Source: an uncultured Bacteroidia bacterium (lineage in GTDB: Bacteria > Bacteroidota > Bacteroidia > Bacteroidales > F082). From it: DNA of 64,000 nt. The notes beneath the pieces are model-generated. The model searched no databases, was not told the origin of the DNA, and saw nothing but the letters and a program-made list of their open reading frames with translations. Below, in pieces: positions 50,330 to 59,556 of this stretch. Made by a program: the position numbers and the translations under genes. Numbering within the stretch: position 1 is the stretch's first letter; every line of letters begins with the position of its first letter. The DNA lies in NCBI GenBank assembly GCA_902801625.1, contig CADCJI010000004.1, positions 62,001 to 126,000 of the forward strand, written 5' to 3'.

Positions 50330-50854
50330 TCAATCATATAGGTCAATAAACTCATACGAATTCCCCATCGCCTCCAAAAACCTAATAAAGTCCTCCTGGC
50401 TAATAATAATCGTCCCCGTGTTGTCATTGGGATGGAAGCTCAGGCGAGGGGCATTCAAGAGGTTTTTGTCGATGAAGAGGTGTACCTCGTGGTTCTCGTC
50501 GTTGATGAGGCCGAAGGGGGAGACGCTGCCGGGCTTCAGGCCAAGGTATTTCTCCATGCGAGCTTCCGAGGCGAAGGTCAACTTGCCTTGGTGCAGACGC
50601 TGCTCCAGGTCGTGGATGTCCATCTGGTGCATGCACTCGAAGATGACGAGGTAGTGCTTGTTGCCCTTGTGGTTCCTGAAAAACAGGTTCTTGCAGTGCG
50701 TCGCCTCGAACTTGCCCCAGTAGGCCAACGACTCCTCGATGGAACCCAAAGGCGGGTGAAACTTGATGTCGAAGTCGATGCCGAGGCCGAGCAGGGTGTC
50801 CACTACCTTCTGCTGCCGCTCACTCAAGGGTTGGTTGATTTCTGATGGTTTCAT
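50330..50854 (-). CDS. YbaK/ProX-family aminoacyl-tRNA deacylase
   Basis: 174 residues. The YbaK fold signatures are GIDFDIKFHPPLGSIEES, CKNLFFRN (the key Lys), KLTFASEARMEKYLGLKPGSVSPFGL and VHLFIDKNLL. Stand-alone proteins of this type (ProX/PrdX) remove alanine or cysteine wrongly attached to tRNA-Pro. Cytosolic, single gene. Complete. Confidence 0.88.
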   Translation of the reverse strand: MKPSEINQPLSERQQKVVDTLLGLGIDFDIKFHPPLGSIEESLAYWGKFEATHCKNLFFRNHKGNKHYLVIFECMHQMDIHDLEQRLHQGKLTFASEARMEKYLGLKPGSVSPFGLINDENHEVHLFIDKNLLNAPRLSFHPNDNTGTIIISQEDFIRFLEAMGNSYEFIDLYD

Positions 50855-50865
50855 AGTTTTCTTTA

Positions 50866-51112
50866 TTGGGATTGCTTCGCAAGAAATCTTTCAAAAATAG
50901 TGTCTTTTATGTTTTGGTATTGCTTCGCAAGAAATCTTATTAAAATCTTATGTAAAAATCCTTCAAAATCAGACTTTAATAGATTTTTCTTATAATTTTT
51001 GATAGATTTCTCGGCTTTAGCCGATACCATAGTTTAACTTTATTGTGCATCTTTATTTTTGATAGATTTTGTATTGATTTTTGATAGATTTCTTGGCTTT
51101 AGCCAATACCAT
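50866..51112. repeat. REP-like family, two forward and two inverted copies
   Basis: Copies A (50866-50900) and B (50914-50950) read GGTATTGCTTCGCAAGAAATC on the plus strand (A has GGGATTG). Copies C (50993-51030) and D (51076-51112) are inverted. Their stems differ, but each still pairs: TTGC/GCAA in A and B, TCGGC/GCCGA in C, TTGGC/GCCAA in D. The pattern is nested (A-D outside, B-C inside). Same family as 44851-44971. Confidence 0.75.
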
Positions 51113-51114
51113 AA

Positions 51115-53922
51115 CTATAACTTACTTTTCAGTGCTTTACCTGTATATGATGTCTTGCACTTCACCAAGTCCTCAGGTATGCCTTCAAAGACGATTTCGC
51201 CGCCCTTGTTGCCGCTCTCGGGACCCAGGTCGATGACCCAGTCCGCCGACTTGATGACATCCATGTTATGCTCGATGATGATGACGCTGTGGCCGTTGGC
51301 AATCAAGGCGTTGAACGACTCCAGCAGCTTGTTCACATCGTGGAAATGCAGGCCCGTGGTCGGCTCGTCGAAGATGAAGAGCGTGGGCTTCTCCACCTGT
51401 CCCTTGATGAGGAAATAGGCTAGCTTCACGCGCTGCGCCTCGCCGCCCGAAAGCGAACTCGACGACTGCCCAAGCTTCAAATAACCCAAACCGACTTCCT
51501 GCAAAGGCTTCAAGCGGTTGACGATGCGCCCGACGATGGGGGTCTGCCGCTCCGACGAGTGCTCGAAGAAGTCGATGGCCTCCTCGATGCTCATGTTGAG
51601 GATGTCGGAGATGTGTTTGCCGTCGTATTTGATTTCCAGCACCTCTTCCTTGAAGCGCGTGCCGTGGCAAGCCTCGCATGGCAGGTAGACGTCGGCCATG
51701 AACTGCATCTCGATCTTTTGCACGCCCTCGCCCTCACATTCCTCGCAACGACCGCCCGGCACGTTGAACGAGAAGAAGGCAGGCTTGATGCCACGCAGTT
51801 TGGCCAATTTTTGCTCCGAAAACAGCGTCCGTATCTCGTCGTATGCCTTCAGGTAAGTGGCTGGATTAGAGCGCGACGACTTGCCGATGGGGTTCTGGTC
51901 GATGAACTCGACGGCCTGGATGAGGCGCAGGTCGCCTTCCAAGGCCCCATAGCTGCCGCATTTCTCGGCGTTCTCGCCCAGCTGCCGTTTCATGGCGGGG
52001 TAGAGTACATCCTTCACCAAAGTCGACTTGCCCGAGCCGCTCACGCCTGTGATGACGGTCATCATGTTGAGCGGGAAACGCACGGTGAGGTTCTTGAGGT
52101 TGTTCTGCGTCGCGCCCTTGATGACGATGGCGTTGGCGCTTTTGCGTCGGCGGGTGGGCACGGGGATGCTCATCTTGCCCGTGAGGTATTGCGTGGTGAG
52201 GCTCTTCTCGCAGTTGATCAGATGCTTGATGTCGCCCTCAAATACGACTTCGCCGCCAAAGGCACCTGCCATCGGCCCGATGTCGATGATGTAGTCGGCG
52301 GCACGGATGATCTCCTCGTCATGTTCCACCACGATGACGGTGTTGCCGATGTCGCGCAGGCGTTTCAGCACCTTGATGAGTTGCTCGGTGTCGCGGGAGT
52401 GCAAGCCGATGCTGGGCTCGTCCAAGATATAGGTGGAGCCGACCAAACTACTGCCCAAAGAAGTCGCGAGGTTGATGCGCTGCGACTCACCGCCCGAGAG
52501 CGTGTTGGAGAGACGGTTCAGGGTCAGATAGCCCAAGCCCACCTCGATGATGAAATCCAAGCGGTTGTTGATTTCCACTAGCAGGCGAGAGGCGATTTTG
52601 CTGTCGGTCTCGTCGAGTTTGAGGTGGTCGAAGAAGGCCTTCAGTTCGTCCAAGGGCATCAGCACAAGGTCGGTGATACTCTTGCCGCCCACCTTCACAT
52701 ATTGCGCTTGTCGGCGCAGGCGCGTGCCGTGGCATTCGGGGCAGACCGTCTTGCCACGATAACGCGACAGCATCACGCGGTATTGTATCTTATACGACTG
52801 TGTTTCAACATAGTTGAAGAAGTCCACGATGCCTTCGAAGTACTGGTTGCCGGTCCAAAGGAGGCTCACCTGTTCGTCGGTGAGTTCGTAGAACGGCTTG
52901 AAGATGGGGATGCCCACCTTGTCGGCCACGCGGATGAGGGCGTCTTTCCACTCGCTCATCTTCTCGCCGCGCCAGCAGGCGATGGCGTTCTCGTAGATGG
53001 ACAGGCTCTTGTTGGGCACCACCAGGTCGGGGTCGATGCCGATGACGCTACCGAAGCCTTGACAGGTGGGGCAGGCGCCGTAGGGGTTGTTGAAGGCGAA
53101 CATATTGGCCGTAGGCGGTTCGAAGGTGATGCCGTCGGCCTCGAAACGCGACGAGAAGTCGGCTTCCTTGCGCTCGCCGTCGAGTTCGCTGATCACCTGG
53201 CAGGTCTCCTTGCCCTCGTAGAAGGCGGTCTGCACCGAGTCGGAGATGCGCCCGATGGCGTCGTCCATGCTCTCATTGACCTTGATGCGGTCGATGAGCA
53301 GCTTCACCTTCTTCTCGCTGACCTTTTTCTTCTGGTCGAGGAAATCCTCGATTTTAATGATCTCGCCGTTATATAATATACGGTAGAAGCCCTGCTGCAT
53401 GAGGATGTTGAGGTGCTCTTCGAGGCTGCGGCCTTCGGGAAGGTGAAGCGGCGCGACGATGTAGGCCGTGCTACCCGTCGGCAGGCCGAGGATATGGTTC
53501 ACCACGTCCATCACCTGGTGCTTCTTGACCAGTTTGCCCGAGGCAGGGGAGTAGGTCTTGCCGATGCGGGCATAGAGGAGTTTTAGGTATTCGTAAATCT
53601 CGGTGCTTGTGCCCACGGTGGAGCGCGGGTTGTGTGAGTTCACCTTCTGCTCAATGGCGATGGCGGGCGAGAGGCCCGTGATGCTCTCCACATCGGGCTT
53701 GTTGAGTCGGCCCATGAACTGTCGCGCATAAGAACTCAAGCTCTCCACATAGCGGCGCTGGCCTTCAGCATACAAGGTGTCGAACGCCAAGGACGACTTG
53801 CCCGATCCCGACAGGCCAGTGATGACCACCAACTTGTTCTTCGGAATCTGCAAACTGATGCTTTTCAGGTTGTTGACCTTCGCGTTGCGGATGGTGATAT
53901 AAGATGGTTTGTTTTCTTTCAA
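51115..53922 (-). CDS. uvrA: Excinuclease ABC subunit UvrA, paralogue lacking the first zinc cysteine pair
   Basis: 935 residues with two ABC ATPase halves. Walker [20 protein letters not shown] (34-52) and [10 protein letters not shown] (near 640), signatures LSGGESQRI and [10 protein letters not shown], Walker [10 protein letters not shown] and FDEPTTGLH. The second zinc module is intact (CEECEGEG ... CEACHGTR). The first keeps only CPTCQGFG; its partner CxxC, expected about 20 residues earlier, reads ADGI. This variant occurs in UvrA2-like paralogues. With UvrB/C the enzyme finds bulky DNA damage. Promoter box CAAAGGTA lies upstream. Confidence 0.9.
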   Translation of the reverse strand: MKENKPSYITIRNAKVNNLKSISLQIPKNKLVVITGLSGSGKSSLAFDTLYAEGQRRYVESLSSYARQFMGRLNKPDVESITGLSPAIAIEQKVNSHNPRSTVGTSTEIYEYLKLLYARIGKTYSPASGKLVKKHQVMDVVNHILGLPTGSTAYIVAPLHLPEGRSLEEHLNILMQQGFYRILYNGEIIKIEDFLDQKKKVSEKKVKLLIDRIKVNESMDDAIGRISDSVQTAFYEGKETCQVISELDGERKEADFSSRFEADGITFEPPTANMFAFNNPYGACPTCQGFGSVIGIDPDLVVPNKSLSIYENAIACWRGEKMSEWKDALIRVADKVGIPIFKPFYELTDEQVSLLWTGNQYFEGIVDFFNYVETQSYKIQYRVMLSRYRGKTVCPECHGTRLRRQAQYVKVGGKSITDLVLMPLDELKAFFDHLKLDETDSKIASRLLVEINNRLDFIIEVGLGYLTLNRLSNTLSGGESQRINLATSLGSSLVGSTYILDEPSIGLHSRDTEQLIKVLKRLRDIGNTVIVVEHDEEIIRAADYIIDIGPMAGAFGGEVVFEGDIKHLINCEKSLTTQYLTGKMSIPVPTRRRKSANAIVIKGATQNNLKNLTVRFPLNMMTVITGVSGSGKSTLVKDVLYPAMKRQLGENAEKCGSYGALEGDLRLIQAVEFIDQNPIGKSSRSNPATYLKAYDEIRTLFSEQKLAKLRGIKPAFFSFNVPGGRCEECEGEGVQKIEMQFMADVYLPCEACHGTRFKEEVLEIKYDGKHISDILNMSIEEAIDFFEHSSERQTPIVGRIVNRLKPLQEVGLGYLKLGQSSSSLSGGEAQRVKLAYFLIKGQVEKPTLFIFDEPTTGLHFHDVNKLLESFNALIANGHSVIIIEHNMDVIKSADWVIDLGPESGNKGGEIVFEGIPEDLVKCKTSYTGKALKSKL

Positions 53923-53941
53923 AACGCAAAAATTGAATCCG

Positions 53942-53949
53942 CAAAGGTA
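53942..53949 (-). promoter_or_regulatory. Promoter -7 box of uvrA
   Basis: CAAAGGTA reads TACCTTTG on the minus strand, 19 bases before the start at 53922. Confidence 0.6.
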
Positions 53950-54139
53950 GAGAAAAGCGGGGAAATAGGAGAGAGTTGAGAAGAAAAAATCCTTAAATAA
54001 TCGCTATTGAGAGTCCGCATAGCGAGCTGATGATGGAGAAATCTACCATAGCTATTATTAGGTGCCATAAATTCTGATAACGCACATGCAGTTTGTATTG
54101 CAGTACTATTTTGAGAAGCTTTTCGCTGTTCAGAGCGGT

Positions 54140-55171
54140 TCATTTTGCCGCCACCCCACACAAGTGGAACAGCACCCTCGCCCCGACGTTGCCGTCCCAG
54201 TCGCCGCCGTCGGGCGAAGGGGAGACTTCGCAAAGGTCGAAGCCGATGATGTCCTTGCCAGCCTCGCGGATGCGGTTGAGGAGGTACATCAGCTCCTCGT
54301 ATTCCAAGCCGCCCGGCACGGGTGTGCCTGTGTTGGGGCAGAGCTTCGGGTCGAGGGCGTCGATGTCGATGGAGAGGTAGACCTTCTTGGGCAGTGCAGC
54401 AATCATCTCATCCACGATGTCCTTCCATTTGGCACCTTCGTAGATGCGGCGGCGGCAGTCGCGGTCGAAGAACACCTTAATCCTATTGGGTTGGCTCTCA
54501 GCAAGTGCCTTCTCCTGGTGACAGTAGTCGCGGATGCCGACTTGAACGAGCTTCTTCACATTGCTGAATTGCAGCGTGTTGTAGAAGATGGAAGCGTGTG
54601 AGTATTTGAAGCCCTCGAAAGCTTCACGCAGGTCGCAGTGGGCATCGGCGTGAAGGATGCCGTATTCCACACCGAGCTGGTTGAGGTATTGGTGGTAGGC
54701 GAGGGGACAGCTGTGGTCGCCGCCCAAAAGACCGACCACCTTGCCTTGTGCCTTCCAGTAGGCGATGCGTTCGCGCAGCCAGGCGTTTTTCTGTTCGGTG
54801 GCATCTTCAATCATGTCATACATCATTTCGTAAGTCTTTGGGTCGTCATCGATGGTGCCTTCATACAATGCGTTGATGATGTCCTCGCTGATGGGTGCCA
54901 TCTTGTCGTGGAGCTCGCGGAGTTCGGTAGGGAATTCGTCCATCCAGATGCCTTTTTGCCAGAGGTCGGGATAGTCGTGGTGGCAGAGGTCGACTTGCAA
55001 GGAAGCCTCCATGATGGTGGCAGGACCGTCGACGGTGCCACGGTTGTAGCTCGTGGTGAGTTCCCATTCGACGGGTATGATGATGATTTGCGCCTCTTCG
55101 GCGGTGCAGGGCAGACCGTAAATACCTGAATCGGCGACGGCTGCGGCGTTAGGGTCAAAAACGTTTTCCAT
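54140..55171 (-). CDS. Arginase/agmatinase-family (ureohydrolase) enzyme
   Basis: 343 residues. The binuclear manganese motifs are complete: LLGGDHS (about 148-154), HADAHCDLR (about 173-181) and SIDIDALDP (about 265-273). The opening PVEWELTTSYNRGTVDGPATI is typical of the agmatinase group. It removes urea (or a similar group) from agmatine, arginine or formiminoglutamate; the exact substrate cannot be settled from sequence. Bacteroidetes members are often annotated as agmatinase. Box CAAAAATA lies just upstream. Confidence 0.88.
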   Translation of the reverse strand: MENVFDPNAAAVADSGIYGLPCTAEEAQIIIIPVEWELTTSYNRGTVDGPATIMEASLQVDLCHHDYPDLWQKGIWMDEFPTELRELHDKMAPISEDIINALYEGTIDDDPKTYEMMYDMIEDATEQKNAWLRERIAYWKAQGKVVGLLGGDHSCPLAYHQYLNQLGVEYGILHADAHCDLREAFEGFKYSHASIFYNTLQFSNVKKLVQVGIRDYCHQEKALAESQPNRIKVFFDRDCRRRIYEGAKWKDIVDEMIAALPKKVYLSIDIDALDPKLCPNTGTPVPGGLEYEELMYLLNRIREAGKDIIGFDLCEVSPSPDGGDWDGNVGARVLFHLCGVAAK

Positions 55172-55190
55172 ATTTTTTTAATTTTTTTTG

Positions 55191-55198
55191 CAAAAATA
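55191..55198 (-). promoter_or_regulatory. Promoter -7 box of the arginase-family gene
   Basis: CAAAAATA reads TATTTTTG on the minus strand, 19 bases before the start at 55171. Confidence 0.6.
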
Positions 55199-55229
55199 AG
55201 AAAAATAAAGATGGTATTTCAAAAATTAG

Positions 55230-55237
55230 TATTTTTG
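55230..55237 (+). promoter_or_regulatory. Promoter -7 box of the unknown two-gene operon
   Basis: TATTTTTG, 22 bases before the ATG at 55260; divergent from the arginase promoter. Confidence 0.6.
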
Positions 55238-55259
55238 CTCCATTAATAACTAAAACAGA

Positions 55260-56111
55260 ATGTCTGATAATATACTGATTCCTTGGTATGCGATGGAGAC
55301 TGATCCTGGACGACAAAAGTGTTTCAATCGCCCCACCTCAGCGGTGTACATTTGGAAGCCTCAACCCAAGCCTGAGCCAAAGCCAGAGCCTGCTCCAACG
55401 CAAAATAGCCAGCTAAAACCAAAGTCCGTGCGGAAGCAACCTCAAGTGATTTATAGGCCAGCAGATGTGGTGATGATGGAACTGACGGTGAAAACGCGGC
55501 ATGATCTGGTCAAAGACATTTCTTTCGAGTGGTCGAAGGCCGACTTTTATCACGACCTTTGCATCTCGTGGTTCAACGAACAGAAAACGAAAGGTCTCAC
55601 CGAAGTGGTCTATCTTTGTGGCGAAGAAGTAATCGAGGCGACGGGAAAAGTGCTTGTATGTTGCCTTGTCTGTCGGTACTCCGATGGCCATCTTGAGGGT
55701 TTCACTCCTGGTTTGGAAAAGAAAGACAATGAAAACGAGCCCGCAATCATGGCAGTTGAAGTTAAGTCTGACTATCAAAAGCCACGATTTGTTGACAATG
55801 CCGAGGCATTCAAGAATGCTCTTCAAACCATAGCTGACTATGCCCCATACGAGGGATGGAAACAACGATTCCATAGCGGGCTAAGGATCATGCAAGACGA
55901 AACGGTGAAGTTTTATGGGCAAAAGGATACTTTCAACATTCAACCACCTTATTTCAGGTATCTATATGCAGCCCAAGTCACGCATCTTGGTTTCGGTATG
56001 GGGTCTTGGTTCGACTTGCCTATGGTGGGTTCCGAGAGTTTCAAGGCTGTTACCAAGCTGTTTTCCACCCAACGCCACAATGCCATCATGTATGCAATCA
56101 ATAACTGTTAG
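55260..56111 (+). CDS. Protein of unknown function with a proline-rich linker
   Basis: 283 residues, no signal peptide. A short N-terminal stretch is followed by a Lys/Pro/Glu-rich linker (about 33-62: KPQPKPEPKPEPAP), then a folded domain of about 200 residues with alternating strands and helices (VVYLCGEEVIEATGKVLVCCLVCRYSDG) and an aromatic C-terminal half (YFRYLYAAQVTHLGFGMGSWFDLP). No family recognised. It is followed after 9 bases by the membrane protein at 56121, so the two very likely work together. Confidence 0.7.
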   Translation: MSDNILIPWYAMETDPGRQKCFNRPTSAVYIWKPQPKPEPKPEPAPTQNSQLKPKSVRKQPQVIYRPADVVMMELTVKTRHDLVKDISFEWSKADFYHDLCISWFNEQKTKGLTEVVYLCGEEVIEATGKVLVCCLVCRYSDGHLEGFTPGLEKKDNENEPAIMAVEVKSDYQKPRFVDNAEAFKNALQTIADYAPYEGWKQRFHSGLRIMQDETVKFYGQKDTFNIQPPYFRYLYAAQVTHLGFGMGSWFDLPMVGSESFKAVTKLFSTQRHNAIMYAINNC

Positions 56112-56120
56112 CTATTAGCT

Positions 56121-57530
56121 ATGACCGAATATACACTCTATCCCATAAACAACAACAACGTCGATTGGCCGTTATACCATCTGGTGGCGCATTTCATGAA
56201 AAACAGCTACCATCTCGACGGTATTACTGTCGGCGACGGACAAACTGAGCTTTTCAAACCTTTTGATGACGATGCCGTGCAGGAGAAGCGCTCTTATGAG
56301 TATAAACTGGTCTTTCCCAACGAAGAGTTGACAGTGAGCTACCCAGAAGAAATCCTTGACCAGGAAGTGGTCGTGTTGAAGAGTTACATTCCGATAGAGC
56401 ATATGGGGATTCCCAACGCTTTCGATCCCGATGACGACGGAGTGTGGTATCAGGATATCCCGTTGGAGTATTTTTGCTATTCCGACAATGGTCACGGTCC
56501 GACGTTGAAACATGTTCATACGGATATGCCCAGCGCATTTCCCAGTTTTGTCTACAATGGCGATTTGTTCGCCAAGGCGGTGGCTTCACTCCTTGATTTT
56601 TTGCGTAGGCACAACCTTACGGAATTTTCATGGTATGAACGTCTACAGACTGTGCTTCAAATGCTTGAAGGAAATGCCAACGAACTGCACATTCTGCACA
56701 ACGCTGGCTTCTTCGACCACAATGAGCTATGGAATTGGCTGGAGGATTATGACATCAATAAACGCGACATTGTGAAGACAAAGGACGGTTATCTCGCCCA
56801 ACTGAAGCGTTATGCCATGTTTGTCTTGAATCATCTCAACTGGGAGAAAGGCACTCCTATTGGAGAAAATGACCGTGAGAAACGGGTTGGGGTGTATCAG
56901 AGGCTTACCGAAGAGAAAATGGCTGCTATCACTGACGAGATGGCACGACGCATGAAATTGCTACAGAACAAGCTCGAAAAGTATAGGACTAACGCCATCG
57001 AAAGACGTATTTTTGCATTAACTCCTGGGTCGCCCGCAACACCTGTTGATGTGGGCAAGCGTAACAATAGGACTTTCTTAATAATCATTGGTGCGTTTGC
57101 CGCAATGGTGCTCCTTGTTTTCGGCTTGGTCGTTGGTCTTGGAGGCGAAGCAGCTCGCAATGCGGCCGTTGCCGTTGGCGGCATAGTGGCCATCGTTACA
57201 GCAGGTGTCGCCGCGGCAACTGCACGCAGCTATCAGCATCGGCATCCGGCAGGGTTTAGATATGTTCTGCTCTTTGTCGGTATCATCCTTCCTTTTCTTT
57301 TAGGTTGGATGGGCAACAAACTCATGTATGCGCTGAAAGATGACGTCTCGCCACAAGCTTTGATGGTTTTTGTCCTCATGCTGATGACAGTGGTCATCGT
57401 GGCCTCGGTATTGTTGCGCCGCAAGCAGCCCGATGAGCGTCATGCGCGACCTTATACGGTGGCTATTCTTGTCGCCGTGATGGAGATCATAGGCCATTTT
57501 GTTGGCGGATTCGTACATTTTGTGGAATAG
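56121..57530 (+). CDS. Unknown protein with soluble N-terminal region and membrane C-terminal region
   Basis: 469 residues. Residues 1-305 are soluble and mostly helical, with an acidic patch (NAFDPDDDGVWYQD) and a helical pair around 170-260 (LQTVLQMLEGNANELHILHN). Residues about 315-465 hold five hydrophobic segments (FLIIIGAFAAMVLLVFGLVVG, AVGGIVAIVTAGVAAATA, YVLLFVGIILPFLLGW and others). The order suggests a cytosolic domain on a membrane anchor. No family recognised. Second gene of the operon begun at 55260. Confidence 0.7.
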   Translation: MTEYTLYPINNNNVDWPLYHLVAHFMKNSYHLDGITVGDGQTELFKPFDDDAVQEKRSYEYKLVFPNEELTVSYPEEILDQEVVVLKSYIPIEHMGIPNAFDPDDDGVWYQDIPLEYFCYSDNGHGPTLKHVHTDMPSAFPSFVYNGDLFAKAVASLLDFLRRHNLTEFSWYERLQTVLQMLEGNANELHILHNAGFFDHNELWNWLEDYDINKRDIVKTKDGYLAQLKRYAMFVLNHLNWEKGTPIGENDREKRVGVYQRLTEEKMAAITDEMARRMKLLQNKLEKYRTNAIERRIFALTPGSPATPVDVGKRNNRTFLIIIGAFAAMVLLVFGLVVGLGGEAARNAAVAVGGIVAIVTAGVAAATARSYQHRHPAGFRYVLLFVGIILPFLLGWMGNKLMYALKDDVSPQALMVFVLMLMTVVIVASVLLRRKQPDERHARPYTVAILVAVMEIIGHFVGGFVHFVE

Positions 57531-57615
57531 AAACGAAAAAGTATAAATAGAACACATCTCAATGTAAAACTTGGCGCTTTTCTATGCGCCGCAAAAACAG
57601 AAAGGAAAAACAACA

Positions 57616-58392
57616 ATGAAAACTTTAAAAAACAAAAAACTGTTTACGGCTTTAATGCTGTTGTGTTTGAGCTTGATTTCAAGTTGTGTAATGGCTCTGC
57701 CATCAAGTTCAACTAGTTTTTACTTGTCATCTCCTACTTTCAGTAATGGTTCTGATTATGGTGACTTGTTGTATAATGGTGATTTCTATTGTAGAATCTA
57801 CTTTGTGGGAAATTATTTGTGCGATCATAATTACAACATTCAAATCTATGAAAGAGCTGTGGTTGAAACAATGTACAAAGATGGTACGAAAAATCTAGGG
57901 ACTACTAGTACTCTGTATAATTTTGATCGTTTAGATACGAATAATAATAGGGTTTACACACGAATTTGCAAAGATGGCAGTAAAGAAACCTTTACGGTAA
58001 AGAGTGATTATTCATGCACACTAATTGGCTTTGCATCCACATGTTATTATACCGTAGGGTACAAACAACAGCAAACTTATAGTAATACTCCTGTCCCAAA
58101 CAACGGTTCATATAACAATTCGTACAATAACAATAATACAGGTGGATCAACATCTCGTACATGTTCTTTATGCAATGGAAGTGGTAGATGTTGTGGCGCA
58201 GGCAATGTCGCATTTTCCAACCAATATTGCGGAGGTACAGGACGTTGCCATCCTTGCAATGGTACAGGGTGGATGACAAATACTGTTACAGGCAATAAGA
58301 CGAAATGCACCTATTGCGGAGGATCTGGAGTATGCTCTCATTGCAGAGGAACTGGGTCTTGTGAACGATGTGGTGGATCGGGAAAACACTGA
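57616..58392 (+). CDS. Lipoprotein with DnaJ-type zinc-ribbon (CxxCxGxG) repeats
   Basis: 258 residues from the ATG at 57616. Lipobox SLISSC (Cys24). The middle is beta-rich and Asn/Tyr-rich. The last 85 residues carry a series of CxxCxGxG-like motifs (CSLCNGSG, CHPCNGTG, CTYCGGSG, CSHCRGTG, CERCGGSG), the cysteine pattern of the DnaJ zinc-binding domain, here without a J domain. A zinc ribbon on an exported lipoprotein is uncommon. A/T-rich codon use unlike the genes around it. Confidence 0.75.
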   Translation: MKTLKNKKLFTALMLLCLSLISSCVMALPSSSTSFYLSSPTFSNGSDYGDLLYNGDFYCRIYFVGNYLCDHNYNIQIYERAVVETMYKDGTKNLGTTSTLYNFDRLDTNNNRVYTRICKDGSKETFTVKSDYSCTLIGFASTCYYTVGYKQQQTYSNTPVPNNGSYNNSYNNNNTGGSTSRTCSLCNGSGRCCGAGNVAFSNQYCGGTGRCHPCNGTGWMTNTVTGNKTKCTYCGGSGVCSHCRGTGSCERCGGSGKH

Positions 58393-58535
58393 TTTGCCTT
58401 TGAGTGATGTGATTATCCAGCTTGTCGCAAAAGAAGGCGATTACTTATAGGAATGAACAGCGTTGGGAGGAGAGCGAGTTTGCCATGGTCGAAAATTTGA
58501 TGGGCAAAATTGGATATAAATTAGGAATATATTTT

Positions 58536-58543
58536 TACTTTTG
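58536..58543 (+). promoter_or_regulatory. Promoter -7 box of the MBL-fold gene
   Basis: TACTTTTG, 18 bases before the ATG at 58562. Confidence 0.6.
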
Positions 58544-58561
58544 CGCGTTCAAAATGGAATT

Positions 58562-59383
58562 ATGGACCTCTTTTCCTGCCTTTCGCCTTTTGTCTTTTGC
58601 AGCTTTGCCTCGGGCAGCAGCGGCAATTGCTACTATGTGGGCAAGCAGGATGAAGGCCTCCTGGTGGATGCGGGTGTCAATGCCAAGCAAATCGTTACGG
58701 GATTGGTAAAGAATGACTTGAGTATGAAAAACATCAAGGCCATTCTGATTACGCATGATCATATCGACCACGTGAAAGGCTTGGAGGTTTTGACGAAAAA
58801 CACGCCCGTTCCGATCTACGCCCATTCCGATTGTCTTCAAGGTCTCGCCGAAGGCAATGCCACAAAAAAGATTGATTCAGGACTGTTTCATGAGATTGAG
58901 CCCATGCAGCCGTTTGAGATTTGTGGCATCACGATTGAGGCTTTCCCAGTGATGCATGATGGGCGGGGAGCTGTGGGCTATCATTTTAACTATGAGGGAC
59001 ATACCTTGACCATTGCCACCGACATCGGGATGCTCGACAAGGTGGTGAAGGAGCAGATTCGTAAGGCCGACAACCTTGTCATTGAGGCCAATTACGATGT
59101 GGAAATGTTGGAGAAAGGCTCGTATCCTTACATTTTGAAGCAACGCATCGCAGGGCCTTTTGGCCATCTGAGCAATGAGGAGTCGGCGCGTTTTGTGGCT
59201 GAGGTCTATCATTCGGGCATGAAAAACATCATGCTGTGCCACCTCAGCGAGAACAACAACACCCCGGAACGTGCCATGCAATGCCTGTATCAGCAGTTCC
59301 ACAAAAAGCATGTCCGTCCCGATGTGAACACCTCCATCTTCCCCTTGCCGCGCCACAAGAGCACAGGTTTTGTGTATCTGTAG
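58562..59383 (+). CDS. MBL-fold metallo-hydrolase (YycJ/WalJ-like)
   Basis: 273 residues from the ATG at 58562, which follows the promoter. SFASGSSGNCYYVG near the start and the metal motif LITHDHIDHVKG (about 62-73) are typical of the YycJ/WalJ group. Further ligands: MHDG near 133, ATDIGM near 155 and LCHLSENNN near 228. Relatives act in DNA maintenance or link cell-wall control to division in Gram-positives; in Bacteroidetes the role is open. Cytosolic. Confidence 0.87.
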   Translation: MDLFSCLSPFVFCSFASGSSGNCYYVGKQDEGLLVDAGVNAKQIVTGLVKNDLSMKNIKAILITHDHIDHVKGLEVLTKNTPVPIYAHSDCLQGLAEGNATKKIDSGLFHEIEPMQPFEICGITIEAFPVMHDGRGAVGYHFNYEGHTLTIATDIGMLDKVVKEQIRKADNLVIEANYDVEMLEKGSYPYILKQRIAGPFGHLSNEESARFVAEVYHSGMKNIMLCHLSENNNTPERAMQCLYQQFHKKHVRPDVNTSIFPLPRHKSTGFVYL

Positions 59384-59556
59384 ATTCCCCAATTTTCCAC
59401 GTTTTTTGAGGCATTCTGTGACTTTCCACATTATTCCACACTGTGGCACGCTGCAAGTTATGAACATAAACTGTTGATAACCTTTGCATTCAAGTGTTTT
59501 CGTATTTGTGGCACGCATTGTGCTATATAAACAAGGTGGATTAAAGTCGAATTGAA

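Noticed and set aside
51559-53376. Long plus-strand frames opposite uvrA
   Set aside because: Shadow frames; uvrA is complete on the minus strand.
53919-54233. 104-codon minus-strand frame between uvrA and the arginase-family gene
   Set aside because: It overlaps the end of the arginase-family gene and the start of uvrA, and shows no domain, signal or start context.
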